The translations under genes and the position numbers were made by a program. 33,323 nt of DNA, taken from assembly GCA_024642285.1 (NCBI GenBank), contig JAHEBJ010000028.1:1-33323 (forward strand). The letters are read 5' to 3'. Source of the stretch: Sphingobacteriales bacterium. GTDB lineage: Bacteria; Bacteroidota; Bacteroidia; Chitinophagales; Chitinophagaceae. Below, piece by piece: positions 8,352-15,953 of the stretch. Positions within the stretch are counted from its first letter, which is position 1; every line of letters begins with the position of its first letter. Below the pieces are notes generated by a model. That model saw only the letters and a list, made by a program, of their open reading frames with translations, was not told the DNA's origin and did not search any database.

Positions 8352-9089
8352 TTAGTTATGATCTATCATCACCATCCTAACACCATACCCTTGCTTATAT
8401 CCACCACGCCCGGGAGTTGGCGGTTGGTATTCTATATGTAAAAAATCTCGAAAGATCATCCCGATACCTTTTGCATATTTTTCGGCGCCGTAGTTTATTT
8501 CGCTGTAGGAGTTGGGGTCAGTTGGATTTCCAATCACTTCATCACGCTGTGCAACCTTTAATGTACTATCCAGGCTGAATGCACCAATTGTGGTGTTTAC
8601 ACCTACGCTATCAAAGGTATAATCCCAATCATCTAAATACCGCACGTTCGAATTCAATGAATAAGTATCAATATAAGAATTACCCTTCCATGTAAAAGCA
8701 TCTCTTACCGGTGCTTTTAATTTTAAGTACCGCATATTGTTTTCAACAAACTCAAGCCCAAACTCAGTTGGTACATACATAAATGTATTATCGGGATTCC
8801 ATGGATTGGCGGCTGTTTTGCGTATATATCTTATGATACGGAAAGCCGGTCTGCCGAGGTTATCGGTTATCTGACCATCAACTTCCAGTTTAACCTCGTA
8901 GCTGATAACTGTATCCTTAGTACCAAAATTTATGAAAACCAGCGAATCGAGGCTATAGGTAATATATTTTCCTACCAGCAGCGGAGCATATTCACCCACT
9001 GCGTCTATGCTAAGTACCTCAGTACTTTTCTTACAAGCGCTAAAAAATGTTAGGGTAATTAAGGCCAGGAAAAGAAATTGCTTTCTCAT
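8352..9089 (-). CDS. putative lipoprotein of unknown function
   Basis: I do not recognise the family. Taking the ATG at 9089 gives 245 residues beginning with a lipoprotein signal peptide: two basic residues, a hydrophobic core, then the lipobox F16-S17-A18-C19 followed by KKS. The mature part is rich in beta-strand-like alternation and aromatic residues and includes a block GRPAFRIIRYIRKTA and a C-terminal PTPGRGGYKQGYG. A membrane-anchored periplasmic or surface protein is expected. An in-frame start farther upstream (9197) would overlap mnmA and put 36 unrelated residues before the signal peptide, so I rejected it. It lies 31 bases downstream of mnmA on the same strand and may be co-transcribed, or use the TATCTTTA element at 9110-9117. 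Confidence 0.8.
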   Translation of the reverse strand: MRKQFLFLALITLTFFSACKKSTEVLSIDAVGEYAPLLVGKYITYSLDSLVFINFGTKDTVISYEVKLEVDGQITDNLGRPAFRIIRYIRKTAANPWNPDNTFMYVPTEFGLEFVENNMRYLKLKAPVRDAFTWKGNSYIDTYSLNSNVRYLDDWDYTFDSVGVNTTIGAFSLDSTLKVAQRDEVIGNPTDPNSYSEINYGAEKYAKGIGMIFRDFLHIEYQPPTPGRGGYKQGYGVRMVMIDHN

Positions 9090-9109
9090 AAGTTTAGATA
9101 TATTACAAA

Positions 9110-9117
9110 TAAAGATA
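9110..9117 (-). promoter_or_regulatory. -7-like element before the lipoprotein gene
   Basis: TATCTTTA on the minus strand differs from TAnnTTTG only at the last base and lies 20 bases before the chosen ATG. It sits in the short gap after mnmA and extends close to its stop codon. Confidence 0.35.
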
Positions 9118-9120
9118 CAG

Positions 9121-10239
9121 TTAAATCGCAAAAGGCTGCTCAGCCCGTTGAATAATACCACCGCCAATAACATCTTCTCCTTCGTAGAAAACAGCACTTT
9201 GTCCGGGGGCTACGCCTTTTACATCTTCATAAAAACGCACATTTATACTGTTTTCGTATGTGTAGAGATTACTTAATGCACCTTTATCTTTATAACGGAT
9301 TTTGGTTGTAGCTTCCATGCCATCAGAAATACCATCATATTTTATCCAGTTAAGCCCGGTTACTTTCATTTCGCTGCGGTTCAGATCAACCTCTTCGCCT
9401 AAAACTACTGTGTTGGTTTCAGGAAGGATTTCGGTTACAAAAGCCGGACGCCCAAGAGCTATATCCAATCCCTTGCGTTGACCAACGGTATAAAATGGAT
9501 AACCTTTATGCTGACCCAGAATTTTTCCGGTTTTGTCAATAAAATTGCCACCGGCCACTCTTTCTTCCAAACCTTCAACTTTTCTTTTAAGAAAACCGCG
9601 GTAGTCGTTATCAGGCACAAAACAAATTTCGTAGCTCTCGTTCTTTTTGGCCAGTTCGGGATATCCAAAGTCATGCGCCATCTGGCGGATATTTTTTTTA
9701 TGGTAGGTTCCCAGCGGTAGCAAAGTGCGGCTCAGCAGGTCCTGCTGTAATCCCCACAGGGCATAGCTTTGATCCTTTGTGTCATCAATTCCTTTGCGGA
9801 TAAAGTAACGGCCGTTTGTATGCTGATGTACCTGTGCATAATGCCCGGTGGCAATAAAATCGCAGCCCATCGCATCGGCCCTTTTTAATAAAGCCCGCCA
9901 CTTGATATGTGTATTGCACATCACACAGGGATTGGGTGTGCGGCCGGCAATATATTCGTCAACAAAATTCTCAATCACAAAATCGCCAAACTCTTCCCGT
10001 ATATCTAAAATAAAATGTGGAAAGCCATGCTGCACCGCCGCCTGCCGGGCATCATTAAAACTATCCAGATTGCAGCAGCCGGTTTCTTTATTACCGGTTG
10101 TACCAATGCTGGCAGCATAATCCCATGTTTTCATAGTAATACCCACTACTTCATAACCTTCCTTATGAAGCATCAAAGCGGCCACGGTACTATCTATACC
10201 GCCGCTCATGGCCATTAAAACTTTTCCTTTTGTGTTCAT
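9121..10239 (-). CDS. mnmA: tRNA-specific 2-thiouridylase MnmA
   Basis: Cytosolic enzyme that adds sulfur to C2 of the wobble uridine of tRNAs for Lys, Glu and Gln, using ATP and a persulfide relay. The 372-residue length is normal. The N-terminal PP-loop SGGIDS (12-17) binds ATP. The catalytic cysteine pair is C108 (in NPCVMCN) and C206 (in YEICFV), equivalent to E. coli C102 and C199. The central TGHYAQ and the C-terminal beta-barrel blocks TVGQRKGL and GVAPGQSAVFYEGE are present. It is divergently oriented from thyA, with a perfect -7 element 17 bases ahead of its ATG, and is followed by the lipoprotein gene. Confidence 0.97.
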   Translation of the reverse strand: MNTKGKVLMAMSGGIDSTVAALMLHKEGYEVVGITMKTWDYAASIGTTGNKETGCCNLDSFNDARQAAVQHGFPHFILDIREEFGDFVIENFVDEYIAGRTPNPCVMCNTHIKWRALLKRADAMGCDFIATGHYAQVHQHTNGRYFIRKGIDDTKDQSYALWGLQQDLLSRTLLPLGTYHKKNIRQMAHDFGYPELAKKNESYEICFVPDNDYRGFLKRKVEGLEERVAGGNFIDKTGKILGQHKGYPFYTVGQRKGLDIALGRPAFVTEILPETNTVVLGEEVDLNRSEMKVTGLNWIKYDGISDGMEATTKIRYKDKGALSNLYTYENSINVRFYEDVKGVAPGQSAVFYEGEDVIGGGIIQRAEQPFAI

Positions 10240-10256
10240 ATTTAATATCTCCGCTG

Positions 10257-10264
10257 CAAAGATA
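10257..10264 (-). promoter_or_regulatory. -7 promoter element of mnmA
   Basis: TATCTTTG (minus strand) is an exact TAnnTTTG match, followed by CAGCGG, 17 bases before the mnmA ATG. The following bases resemble those after the element before the LysM gene (TTTGCAGCG in both). A TTG triplet exists only 10 and 7 bases upstream, closer than the usual -33 box. Confidence 0.5.
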
Positions 10265-10343
10265 CAAAAATCAACAAGGGGTGTATTGCAGGCTGTTTAC
10301 GCTTTTGGGCATTTTTTAATCAGGCTGTTTATACTTGCCTTAA

Positions 10344-10378
10344 TAACTTTTAGCTTTTTACTTTTTAGTTTTGACTTA
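10344..10378. repeat. heptad-period array upstream of thyA
   Basis: Five 7-base units in strict register, of the form TAACTTT (10344-10350) and TAGCTTT (10351-10357), continuing with TTACTTT, TTAGTTT and TGACTTA. It ends ten bases before the thyA ATG and runs into the -7-like element. Confidence 0.7.
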
Positions 10379-10383
10379 TTTTG
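10376..10383 (+). promoter_or_regulatory. -7-like element abutting the thyA start
   Basis: TTATTTTG matches TAnnTTTG at all but one fixed position and ends only five bases before the thyA ATG. If used, transcription would start at or within a few bases of the start codon, giving a leaderless mRNA. Confidence 0.35.
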
Positions 10384-10388
10384 CAGTT

Positions 10389-11183
10389 ATGCAACAGTAT
10401 TTAGATTTAGTTAAACATATTATTGATACCGGCGTGGATAAAAGCGACCGCACAGGTACAGGAACCCGCAGTGTATTTGGTTACCAGATGCGTTTCAATC
10501 TGGCCGATGGATTTCCATTGGTGACAACTAAAAAGTGTCATCTTAAAAGCATCATTCATGAATTGCTTTGGTTTTTACAGGGAGATACCAATATCAATTA
10601 TTTAAAAGAGCATAATGTGAAAATATGGGATGAGTGGGCTGATGAGAATGGCGATCTTGGTCCGGTGTATGGTAAACAATGGCGCAGCTGGGCCGGAGCT
10701 GACGGTGTAGAAGTTGACCAGGTGAAAGAATTGATTCATACTTTAAAAACAAATCCCGATAGTCGGCGCATGATCATCAGTGCCTGGAATGTGGCTGACT
10801 TGCCGAAGATGAAGTTGATGCCTTGTCATTGTTTGTTTCAGTTTTATGTGGCCGAGGGTAAATTAAGTTGCCAGCTTTATCAGCGTTCGGCCGATGTGTT
10901 TTTAGGCGTGCCTTTTAATATAGCTTCCTATGCTTTATTAACAATGATGATTGCTCAGGTTTGTGATCTACAGTCGGGAGAATTTGTTCACTCTTTTGGT
11001 GACGTTCATTTGTATAAAAATCATTTTGAGCAGGCCGAGTTGCAATTGAGCAGAAAGCCTTTTGTATTGCCTGCGATGAAGATCAATACAGATGTAAAAG
11101 ATATTTTTAGTTTTAAGTTTGAGGATTTTGAGCTGCTGAATTATGAATGTCATCCTGCGATAAAGGCACCTGTGGCGGTTTAG
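10389..11183 (+). CDS. thyA: thymidylate synthase ThyA
   Basis: Converts dUMP and methylene-tetrahydrofolate to dTMP and dihydrofolate in the cytosol. With the ATG at 10389 the protein has 264 residues, the same as E. coli ThyA. The nucleophile is C146 in [12 protein letters not shown]; phosphate-binding RR lies in [10 protein letters not shown] (125-134), and the dUMP-binding block is [20 protein letters not shown]. The earlier in-frame TTG at 10371 would add six residues not expected in the family. It is followed by folA, which regenerates tetrahydrofolate from the ThyA by-product, a classic functional pairing; the 67-base gap contains a heptad array. Confidence 0.98.
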   Translation: MQQYLDLVKHIIDTGVDKSDRTGTGTRSVFGYQMRFNLADGFPLVTTKKCHLKSIIHELLWFLQGDTNINYLKEHNVKIWDEWADENGDLGPVYGKQWRSWAGADGVEVDQVKELIHTLKTNPDSRRMIISAWNVADLPKMKLMPCHCLFQFYVAEGKLSCQLYQRSADVFLGVPFNIASYALLTMMIAQVCDLQSGEFVHSFGDVHLYKNHFEQAELQLSRKPFVLPAMKINTDVKDIFSFKFEDFELLNYECHPAIKAPVAV

Positions 11184-11210
11184 TGATTGGAGTCATTAGC
11201 TTACTGCTCA

Positions 11211-11245
11211 ACTTTCTTATTCCTTATTTTTACTTTCTTATTTCT
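11211..11245. repeat. heptad-period array upstream of folA
   Basis: Five 7-base units: ACTTTCT (11211-11217), then TATTCCT, TATTTTT, a second ACTTTCT (11232-11238) and TATTTCT. The next seven bases (TGTGTAT) lead into the ATG at 11251. It matches the array at 22000-22034 in 33 of 35 positions, and both end five bases before an ATG. Confidence 0.8.
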
Positions 11246-11250
11246 TGTGT

Positions 11251-11742
11251 ATGACCATCAGTTTAATAGTTGCGGCTGCAGAAAACAACAGCATTGGTAA
11301 AAACAACCAACTGCTGTGGCATTTACCTAACGATCTTAAATTTTTTAAGAACACAACCTGGGGTATGCCGGTTATCATGGGACGTAAAACATTTGAATCG
11401 GTGAACAAACCACTGCCCGGCAGGTTTAATATTGTAATTACCCGCCAGTCAGATTGGAAAGCAGAGGGTGTAATTGTTGCATCGGATCTTCAGGATGCGT
11501 TAAAAAAAGCTGCCGAAACAAATTGCAAAGAAGCGTTTATTATTGGTGGAGGCGAAATTTATAATCAGGCATTCGATTTAGCCAACAAAATTTATTTAAC
11601 CAGAGTACACCAAAATATTGAAGGAGATACTTTTTTCCCAGAAGTGAAAGAATCTGAATGGCAACTAAGATCCAATCATGATTTTGAATCGAACGAAAAA
11701 CATGGCTTCCCATATTCCTTTCAAACCTGGACAAGAAAATAA
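11251..11742 (+). CDS. folA: dihydrofolate reductase
   Basis: NADPH-dependent reduction of dihydrofolate to tetrahydrofolate. The protein is 163 residues, the usual bacterial length. The substrate acid is D28 in LPNDLKFF, the early block is SLIVAAAENNSIGKNNQLLWHLP, and NADPH-binding segments are MGRKTFES and IIGGGEIYNQA. I begin at the ATG at 11251; the TTG at 11245 falls inside the preceding repeat array. It lies downstream of thyA in the same direction and completes the thymidylate cycle. A short GC-rich imperfect palindrome and another heptad array follow before the next gene. Confidence 0.97.
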   Translation: MTISLIVAAAENNSIGKNNQLLWHLPNDLKFFKNTTWGMPVIMGRKTFESVNKPLPGRFNIVITRQSDWKAEGVIVASDLQDALKKAAETNCKEAFIIGGGEIYNQAFDLANKIYLTRVHQNIEGDTFFPEVKESEWQLRSNHDFESNEKHGFPYSFQTWTRK

Positions 11743-11750
11743 TTTTTTAA

Positions 11751-11770
11751 CCTGCCTGCCGGTACGCAGG
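11751..11770. repeat. short GC-rich imperfect palindrome
   Basis: CCTGCCTGCCGGTACGCAGG stands out from AT-rich surroundings. Outer arms CCTGC/GCAGG are perfect; the inner part is an imperfect dyad around CCGG. It directly precedes a heptad array. It looks like a degraded copy of a dispersed palindromic repeat. There is no T-run, so I do not call it a terminator. Confidence 0.5.
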
Positions 11771-11772
11771 AT

Positions 11773-11793
11773 TTAATTCTTAATTCTTAATTG
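11773..11793. repeat. heptad-period array overlapping the methyltransferase start
   Basis: Three units, TTAATTC, TTAATTC and TTAATTG, lie in strict 7-base register. The last unit contains the TTG start codon (11791-11793) of the following gene. Confidence 0.7.
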
Positions 11794-12588
11794 TTCAACA
11801 GATTCCAATTAGCTAAAAAGTACTTACAATATTTTATTTCTGCTTCAAACGGAAAAGGCCACGGCATTCATTCTCCTTTTGTATTCGATTTTGTAAAACA
11901 TGTGCTGAATGATAAAGCAAGTTATCACTGTTATCAGACAATTGAGCAAAAAAGAAAAGTATTGTTACAGGATGAATCCATTATTGATGTAGAAGATTTT
12001 GGCGCAGGTTCATCGATATTTAAAACAGATAAAAGGGTTGTAAAAGATATTGCTGCTTCTTCGCTCAAACCCAAAAAATACGGACAGCTTTTATACCGGA
12101 TGGTACAATATTATAAGCCTGAATCGATTGTTGAATTGGGTACCTCTTTCGGAATAACCAGCGCTTACCTTGCATCTGGAAATGAACATTCGGTTTTAAA
12201 TACCTGCGAGGGTTCATCTTCGATAGCATCAATTGCAAAACAAAATTTTAATGAACTGAGATTAAAGAACGTTCAGATAATTGAAGGCAATTTTGCAAAC
12301 ACGCTGAGGCCGCTATTATCAAAACTAAAGACAGTTGATTTTGCCTTTATTGATGGCAACCACCGCCAGGAACCTACAATAAACTACTTTCAACAATTGC
12401 TTGAACATTCAGCAAAGTCAGCCATATTAGTCTTCGATGATATACACTGGAGCAATGAAATGGAAGCTGCGTGGAAATTAATAAAGCAACACCCTCAGGT
12501 CACATTAACCATCGATTTGTTCTTTATTGGCATAGTACTTATAAACCCCGATTTTAAAAATAAACAACAGTTTACCATCAGGTATTAA
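11791..12588 (+). CDS. class I SAM-dependent methyltransferase (Methyltransf_24-like)
   Basis: A 265-residue protein with a Rossmann-type methyltransferase core. The SAM-binding loop is IVELGTSFGITSAYLAS (about 113-129), motif II ends in the acidic CEGSSS, and the O-methyltransferase-like blocks DFAFIDGNHRQEP and VFDDIHWSNEME follow. The N-terminus SASNGKGHGIHSPFVFDFV is a distinctive conserved extension. The start must be the TTG at 11791: an in-frame stop lies immediately before it, and homology-like sequence begins at once. The substrate is unknown; residues DGNH and DDIHW resemble metal-dependent O-methyltransferases. It follows folA in the same direction and is separated from pntAA by a promoter-like element. 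Confidence 0.85.
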   Translation: MFNRFQLAKKYLQYFISASNGKGHGIHSPFVFDFVKHVLNDKASYHCYQTIEQKRKVLLQDESIIDVEDFGAGSSIFKTDKRVVKDIAASSLKPKKYGQLLYRMVQYYKPESIVELGTSFGITSAYLASGNEHSVLNTCEGSSSIASIAKQNFNELRLKNVQIIEGNFANTLRPLLSKLKTVDFAFIDGNHRQEPTINYFQQLLEHSAKSAILVFDDIHWSNEMEAAWKLIKQHPQVTLTIDLFFIGIVLINPDFKNKQQFTIRY

Positions 12589-12595
12589 TTTTTCC

Positions 12596-12603
12596 TATCT
12601 TAG
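12596..12603 (+). promoter_or_regulatory. -7-like element of the pnt operon
   Basis: TATCTTAG differs from TAnnTTTG at one position and lies 17 bases before the pntAA ATG, the spacing also seen before mnmA. A weak TTT lies about 22 bases further upstream. Confidence 0.35.
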
Positions 12604-12620
12604 CTAGTAATAACTGCATT

Positions 12621-13763
12621 ATGATAATTGGCGTACTGAAAGAAACATCACCCGAAACAAGAGTATCCTTACTTCCTGAACATATCACAATCCTTAAAAA
12701 ATGGAATGTAGAAGTTTGCGTGGAAACCAATGCTGGTTTCTCAGCTTTTGCGAATGATGCTAAATATACGGAAGCAGGAGCTACTGTAAAATCAAGAAGC
12801 GAAGTTTTACAAAATAGTGATCTCGTTTTATCCATAAACTCTCCTTCACAATCTGAAATCGCAAATCTAAAACCTGCCCGTCAGAATGGCGGGTCTAAAA
12901 TTCTCCTTGGTGTTTATCAACCTTTGTTCAATTCAGGATTGATGAAAGACTTTGCAGCTAATGGTTCAACCGTGTTCAGTATGGATATGCTGCCACGTAC
13001 TACCCGGGCACAAAGCATGGATATATTGAGCAGCCAGGCAAATATTGCCGGTTATAAAGCGGTGTTGCAGGCCGCTAATTTGTTTCCCAAATATTTTCCC
13101 ATGTTTATGACTGCAGCAGGAAGTATTCCGCCGGCAAAAATTTTAATATTAGGAGCAGGTGTTGCCGGCTTACAGGCGATTGCTACCGGCAGAAGATTGG
13201 GAGCAGTGATAGAAGTATTTGATACACGTCCGGCGGTAAAAGAAGAAGTGATGAGCCTGGGTGCAAAATTTGTTGAAGTAGAAGGAGCAGCAGATGCAAG
13301 CATGGCCGGCGGCTATGCGGTAGAGCAGAGTGAAGACTTCTTACAGCGCCAAAAAGCAAAGATTGCTGAAAGTATTGCAAAAGCCGATATTGTAATTACT
13401 ACCGCACAGATACCGGGGAAGAAAGCGCCGATCTTAATAACTACGCCCATGATGGAAGCAATGAAGAATGGCTCTGTCATTATTGATCTTGCTGCTGCCA
13501 CGGGTGGAAATACTGAGTTTACAAAGAACAATGAAACGGTGGTTCATAACGGGGTGAGTATTGTGGGCAATTCAAATTTGGCGGCTACCATGCCCAGTGA
13601 TGCAAGTAAAATGTACGGAAAAAATATCCTCAACTTTTTGCAACTGATGATTGATAAAGAAGGCAAATTCAATCTGAATTTTGAAGATGACCTGGTATTG
13701 GGCACCTGCGTTGTGCATAATGGCGAAATAACAAATGCCCGTGTGAAAGAATTAATAAATTGA
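12621..13763 (+). CDS. pntAA: NAD(P) transhydrogenase subunit alpha part 1 (PntAA)
   Basis: NAD(H)-binding domain I subunit of the proton-translocating transhydrogenase, which uses the proton gradient to reduce NADP+ with NADH. At 380 residues, without the C-terminal membrane helices, it is the split alpha subunit typical of three-gene systems. Seen: RVSLLPEH near the N-terminus, PRTTRAQSMDILSSQANIAGYKAV, the nucleotide-binding ILGAGVAGLQAIATGRRLGA (about 174-194) followed by VFDTRPAVKEE, and DIVITTAQIPGKKAPILIT. Codons 85-91 are contributed by a GC-rich palindrome (12873-12893) that inserts extra residues relative to E. coli PntA between EIANLKP and KILLGVYQP. PntAB follows after four bases. 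Confidence 0.96.
   Translation: MIIGVLKETSPETRVSLLPEHITILKKWNVEVCVETNAGFSAFANDAKYTEAGATVKSRSEVLQNSDLVLSINSPSQSEIANLKPARQNGGSKILLGVYQPLFNSGLMKDFAANGSTVFSMDMLPRTTRAQSMDILSSQANIAGYKAVLQAANLFPKYFPMFMTAAGSIPPAKILILGAGVAGLQAIATGRRLGAVIEVFDTRPAVKEEVMSLGAKFVEVEGAADASMAGGYAVEQSEDFLQRQKAKIAESIAKADIVITTAQIPGKKAPILITTPMMEAMKNGSVIIDLAAATGGNTEFTKNNETVVHNGVSIVGNSNLAATMPSDASKMYGKNILNFLQLMIDKEGKFNLNFEDDLVLGTCVVHNGEITNARVKELIN
12873..12893. repeat. GC-rich palindromic repeat inserted in frame in pntAA
   Basis: A 21-base segment starting CCTG, with stem arms CCCGTCA (12877-12883) and TGGCGGG (12887-12893) around a GAA loop; the one mispair is a T/G wobble. It covers exactly codons 85-91 (P-A-R-Q-N-G-G). Its base composition differs sharply from the surrounding gene, and the residues have no counterpart in E. 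coli PntA. Confidence 0.65.
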
Positions 13764-13767
13764 TTTT

Positions 13768-14076
13768 ATGGAAAATATTTTAAACTGGATAACAAGTAAT
13801 CAGCAGATCATCTACATCGTCATCCTTATGATATTTGTTGGTATTGAAGTGATAGGCCGTGTGCCCAGTGTACTGCATACACCACTTATGAGCGGAGCCA
13901 ATGCTATACATGGCGTAGTGGTTATAGGCGCCATCATCATTATGGGGCAGGCCGAAACCGATAATTATTTAGCATTAATACTTGGATTCCTGGCGGTTGT
14001 ATTAGGTACATTAAATGTGGTTGGGGGATTTGTTGTTACCGACAGGATGCTGGAAATGTTTAAGAAGAAGAAATAG
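13768..14076 (+). CDS. pntAB: NAD(P) transhydrogenase subunit alpha part 2 (PntAB)
   Basis: Small membrane subunit (102 residues) of the three-gene transhydrogenase. Three hydrophobic helices are visible: IIYIVILMIFVGIEVIG, AIHGVVVIGAIIIMG and LALILGFLAVVLGTLNVVGGF. The family block RVPSVLHTPLMSGANAIHG joins the first two. The C-terminal VTDRMLEMFKKKK is cytosolic. It starts four bases after pntAA and forms the membrane channel with pntB. The normal neighbour pntB is displaced by about 445 bases because a four-helix-bundle gene with flanking repeat arrays lies between them. Confidence 0.96.
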   Translation: MENILNWITSNQQIIYIVILMIFVGIEVIGRVPSVLHTPLMSGANAIHGVVVIGAIIIMGQAETDNYLALILGFLAVVLGTLNVVGGFVVTDRMLEMFKKKK

Positions 14077-14084
14077 TAATACTG

Positions 14085-14112
14085 AAATTCTAAATTCTAA
14101 ACTCGAAATTCT
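14085..14112. repeat. heptad-period array upstream of the four-helix-bundle gene
   Basis: Four units in register: AAATTCT (14085-14091), AAATTCT (14092-14098), AAACTCG (14099-14105) and AAATTCT (14106-14112). The next unit would include the ATG at 14115. The unit is the reverse complement (up to rotation) of the one on the other side of the gene. Confidence 0.8.
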
Positions 14113-14114
14113 AA

Positions 14115-14474
14115 ATGAACGAAGATCGAAAATATGATTTAGAAGAAAGAACGGCTGCTTTTTCAATCCGTGTTAGAGATTTGTGCAGGCAGTTAAAGCA
14201 GGATATAATTAACAGGGAATACATTTCACAATTGATTCGGTCTGCAGGTTCAGTCGCTGCAAATTACATTGAAGCAAATGATAAACTTGGAGGGAAAGAT
14301 TTAAGATACCGGATAAGGATCAGCAAAAAAGAAGCCAAGGAATCGATACTATGGTTGAAACATATTTTGACTAATGAATCTGAAGAGTTAGAAATGGAAA
14401 GGCTGTCTTTACTAAAAGAGGCAGATGAACTAATGAAAATAATCGCGGCCATTTTGCGTAAACTTGGAGATTAA
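14115..14474 (+). CDS. four helix bundle protein (23S rRNA intervening-sequence protein family)
   Basis: A 119-residue, all-helical protein of the family first found in intervening sequences of 23S rRNA genes (S23/IVP, TIGR02436-type). Diagnostic stretches are EERTAAFSIRVRDLCRQL, SQLIRSAGSVAANYIEAND, and ISKKEAKESILWLKHIL. Length is typical. Its function is unsettled; structures of relatives are pentameric four-helix bundles. The context is odd: it interrupts the pntAB-pntB gene pair and is bordered on both sides by heptad arrays in inverted orientation (14085-14112 and 14487-14521). That suggests the gene and its borders were inserted as a cassette. Same direction as the pnt genes, so it is probably transcribed with them. 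Confidence 0.93.
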   Translation: MNEDRKYDLEERTAAFSIRVRDLCRQLKQDIINREYISQLIRSAGSVAANYIEANDKLGGKDLRYRIRISKKEAKESILWLKHILTNESEELEMERLSLLKEADELMKIIAAILRKLGD

Positions 14475-14486
14475 GAGACTCCAGTT

Positions 14487-14521
14487 TTAGAATTTAGTAT
14501 TTAAATATTAGAATTTAACTT
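14487..14521. repeat. heptad-period array between four-helix-bundle gene and pntB
   Basis: Five units in register: TTAGAAT (14487-14493), TTAGTAT, TTAAATA, TTAGAAT (14508-14514) and TTAACTT, ending exactly at the base before the pntB ATG. The segment 14483-14497 is the reverse complement of 14090-14103 apart from one extra base, so the two arrays form inverted borders. Confidence 0.8.
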
Positions 14522-15943
14522 ATGGGAATCAACATACTCACACTTTGCTACTTAATTGCTTCGGTAACATTTATCGTTGGCCTTAAAATGTTATCCAATC
14601 CTGCATCTGCACGCAGAGGAAATTTATTGGCTGCTTTTGGAATGGGCATCGCAATAGTTGGAACAATCTTTCTTTATACCAATCATGAAACCGGCGAACA
14701 TCTTGGCAACTATCCCTGGATATTCGGCGGATTATTGATTGGCGGAATCGTTGGCACACTGGCTGCAAAAAAAGTAAAGATGACAGCTATGCCTGAGATG
14801 GTGAGCATGTTCAACGGAATGGGTGGAGCATGTGCGGCATTGATATCAGTAGTAGAATTCAATCATCTTGCAAAAGAATTATCAGCTGGTACAATTAGTG
14901 CCGATGCTATTCAACCAACTGTTTTAATTATTGTTTTGGGATTAATTATCGGTTCGGTTTCTTTTGCCGGCAGTATGATCGCCTGGGGAAAATTAAACGG
15001 TACTGTAAAGGATTTCAGTTTTACCGGGCAGAATATTTTAAATCTTATCATTCTTGCTGTTACGCTGGGAGCCGGCGCTTACCTGGTTGTTGATCCCACG
15101 CAAAGTTTTTTACTCTATACAATTTTAGCTTTAGCCTTGGTGTATGGTGTATTTTTTGTTATGCCAATTGGCGGTGCCGATATGCCTGTCGTAATTTCCT
15201 TACTCAACTCATTTACTGGTGTGGCTGCTGCCTGTGGCGGATTTTTATATGATAACAAAGTAATGCTTACCGGAGGAATTTTAGTTGGTGCAGCCGGAAC
15301 ATTGCTCACAATACTCATGTGCAAAGCGATGAACCGCTCATTGCAAAATGTGTTGATAGGTTCTTTCGGCGGTAACAGAGCAGGCACTGCATCAGGTAGC
15401 GGCGAGCAGGGCCATTACAAGGAAATAAGTTTAAGCGATGCAGCTATGCTGATGAGTTTTGCAAATAAAGTAATGGTTGTACCAGGTTATGGACTTGCGG
15501 TTGCACAGGCGCAGCACGCATGTCATGAGCTTGAAAAAATACTGGGAGAGAAAGGTGTTGAATTTAAATACGCTATTCACCCGGTGGCTGGCCGTATGCC
15601 TGGTCACATGAATGTATTGCTGGCCGAAGCGGATGTGAGTTACGAAAAATTGCTGGAGATGGAAGATGCTAACGATGAGTTCAAGACCTGTGATGTAGTG
15701 CTCGTACTCGGTGCCAATGATGTGGTAAATCCTGCTGCGAAAATTGATGCAGCCTCTCCAATATATGGAATGCCTATTTTAGAAGTGGAATCGGCTAAAA
15801 CCGTAATTGTAAACAAGCGTAGTATGAAACCCGGTTATGCCGGTATAGAAAACGGACTTTTCTTCCAGCCCAAAACATCCATGCTGTTTGGCGATGCAAA
15901 AAAAGTATTACAGGACTTGTGTGCAGAGGTGAAATCGGTTTAA
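14522..15943 (+). CDS. pntB: NAD(P) transhydrogenase subunit beta (PntB)
   Basis: Beta subunit (473 residues) with the membrane domain and the NADP(H)-binding domain III. About nine helices fill the first 270 residues, including GGLLIGGIVGTLAAKKVKMTA and PEMVSMFNGMGGACAAL, a strong family block. Domain III begins near KEISLSDAAMLM and contains VPGYGLAVAQAQHACHELEKIL (the NADP-binding loop region), HPVAGRMPGHMNVLLAEADV, VLVLGANDVVNPAA, and the C-terminal KRSMKPGYAGIENGLFF. All are conserved. It is separated from pntAB by the four-helix-bundle gene; its ATG abuts a heptad array. It is followed after ten bases by the AlkB-like gene. Confidence 0.97.
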   Translation: MGINILTLCYLIASVTFIVGLKMLSNPASARRGNLLAAFGMGIAIVGTIFLYTNHETGEHLGNYPWIFGGLLIGGIVGTLAAKKVKMTAMPEMVSMFNGMGGACAALISVVEFNHLAKELSAGTISADAIQPTVLIIVLGLIIGSVSFAGSMIAWGKLNGTVKDFSFTGQNILNLIILAVTLGAGAYLVVDPTQSFLLYTILALALVYGVFFVMPIGGADMPVVISLLNSFTGVAAACGGFLYDNKVMLTGGILVGAAGTLLTILMCKAMNRSLQNVLIGSFGGNRAGTASGSGEQGHYKEISLSDAAMLMSFANKVMVVPGYGLAVAQAQHACHELEKILGEKGVEFKYAIHPVAGRMPGHMNVLLAEADVSYEKLLEMEDANDEFKTCDVVLVLGANDVVNPAAKIDAASPIYGMPILEVESAKTVIVNKRSMKPGYAGIENGLFFQPKTSMLFGDAKKVLQDLCAEVKSV

Positions 15944-15953
15944 TAAAGACAAG

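Noticed and set aside
11751-11770. Rho-independent terminator after folA
   Set aside because: The palindrome is imperfect and not followed by a T-run.
14115-14474. An rRNA locus implied by an intervening-sequence protein gene
   Set aside because: No 16S or 23S-like sequence is visible anywhere near; the protein family also occurs as ordinary genes.
14085-14521. CRISPR-like or tRNA-like repeat structure around the four-helix-bundle gene
   Set aside because: Units are 7 bases and contiguous, with no spacers and no cloverleaf; not CRISPR and not tRNA.
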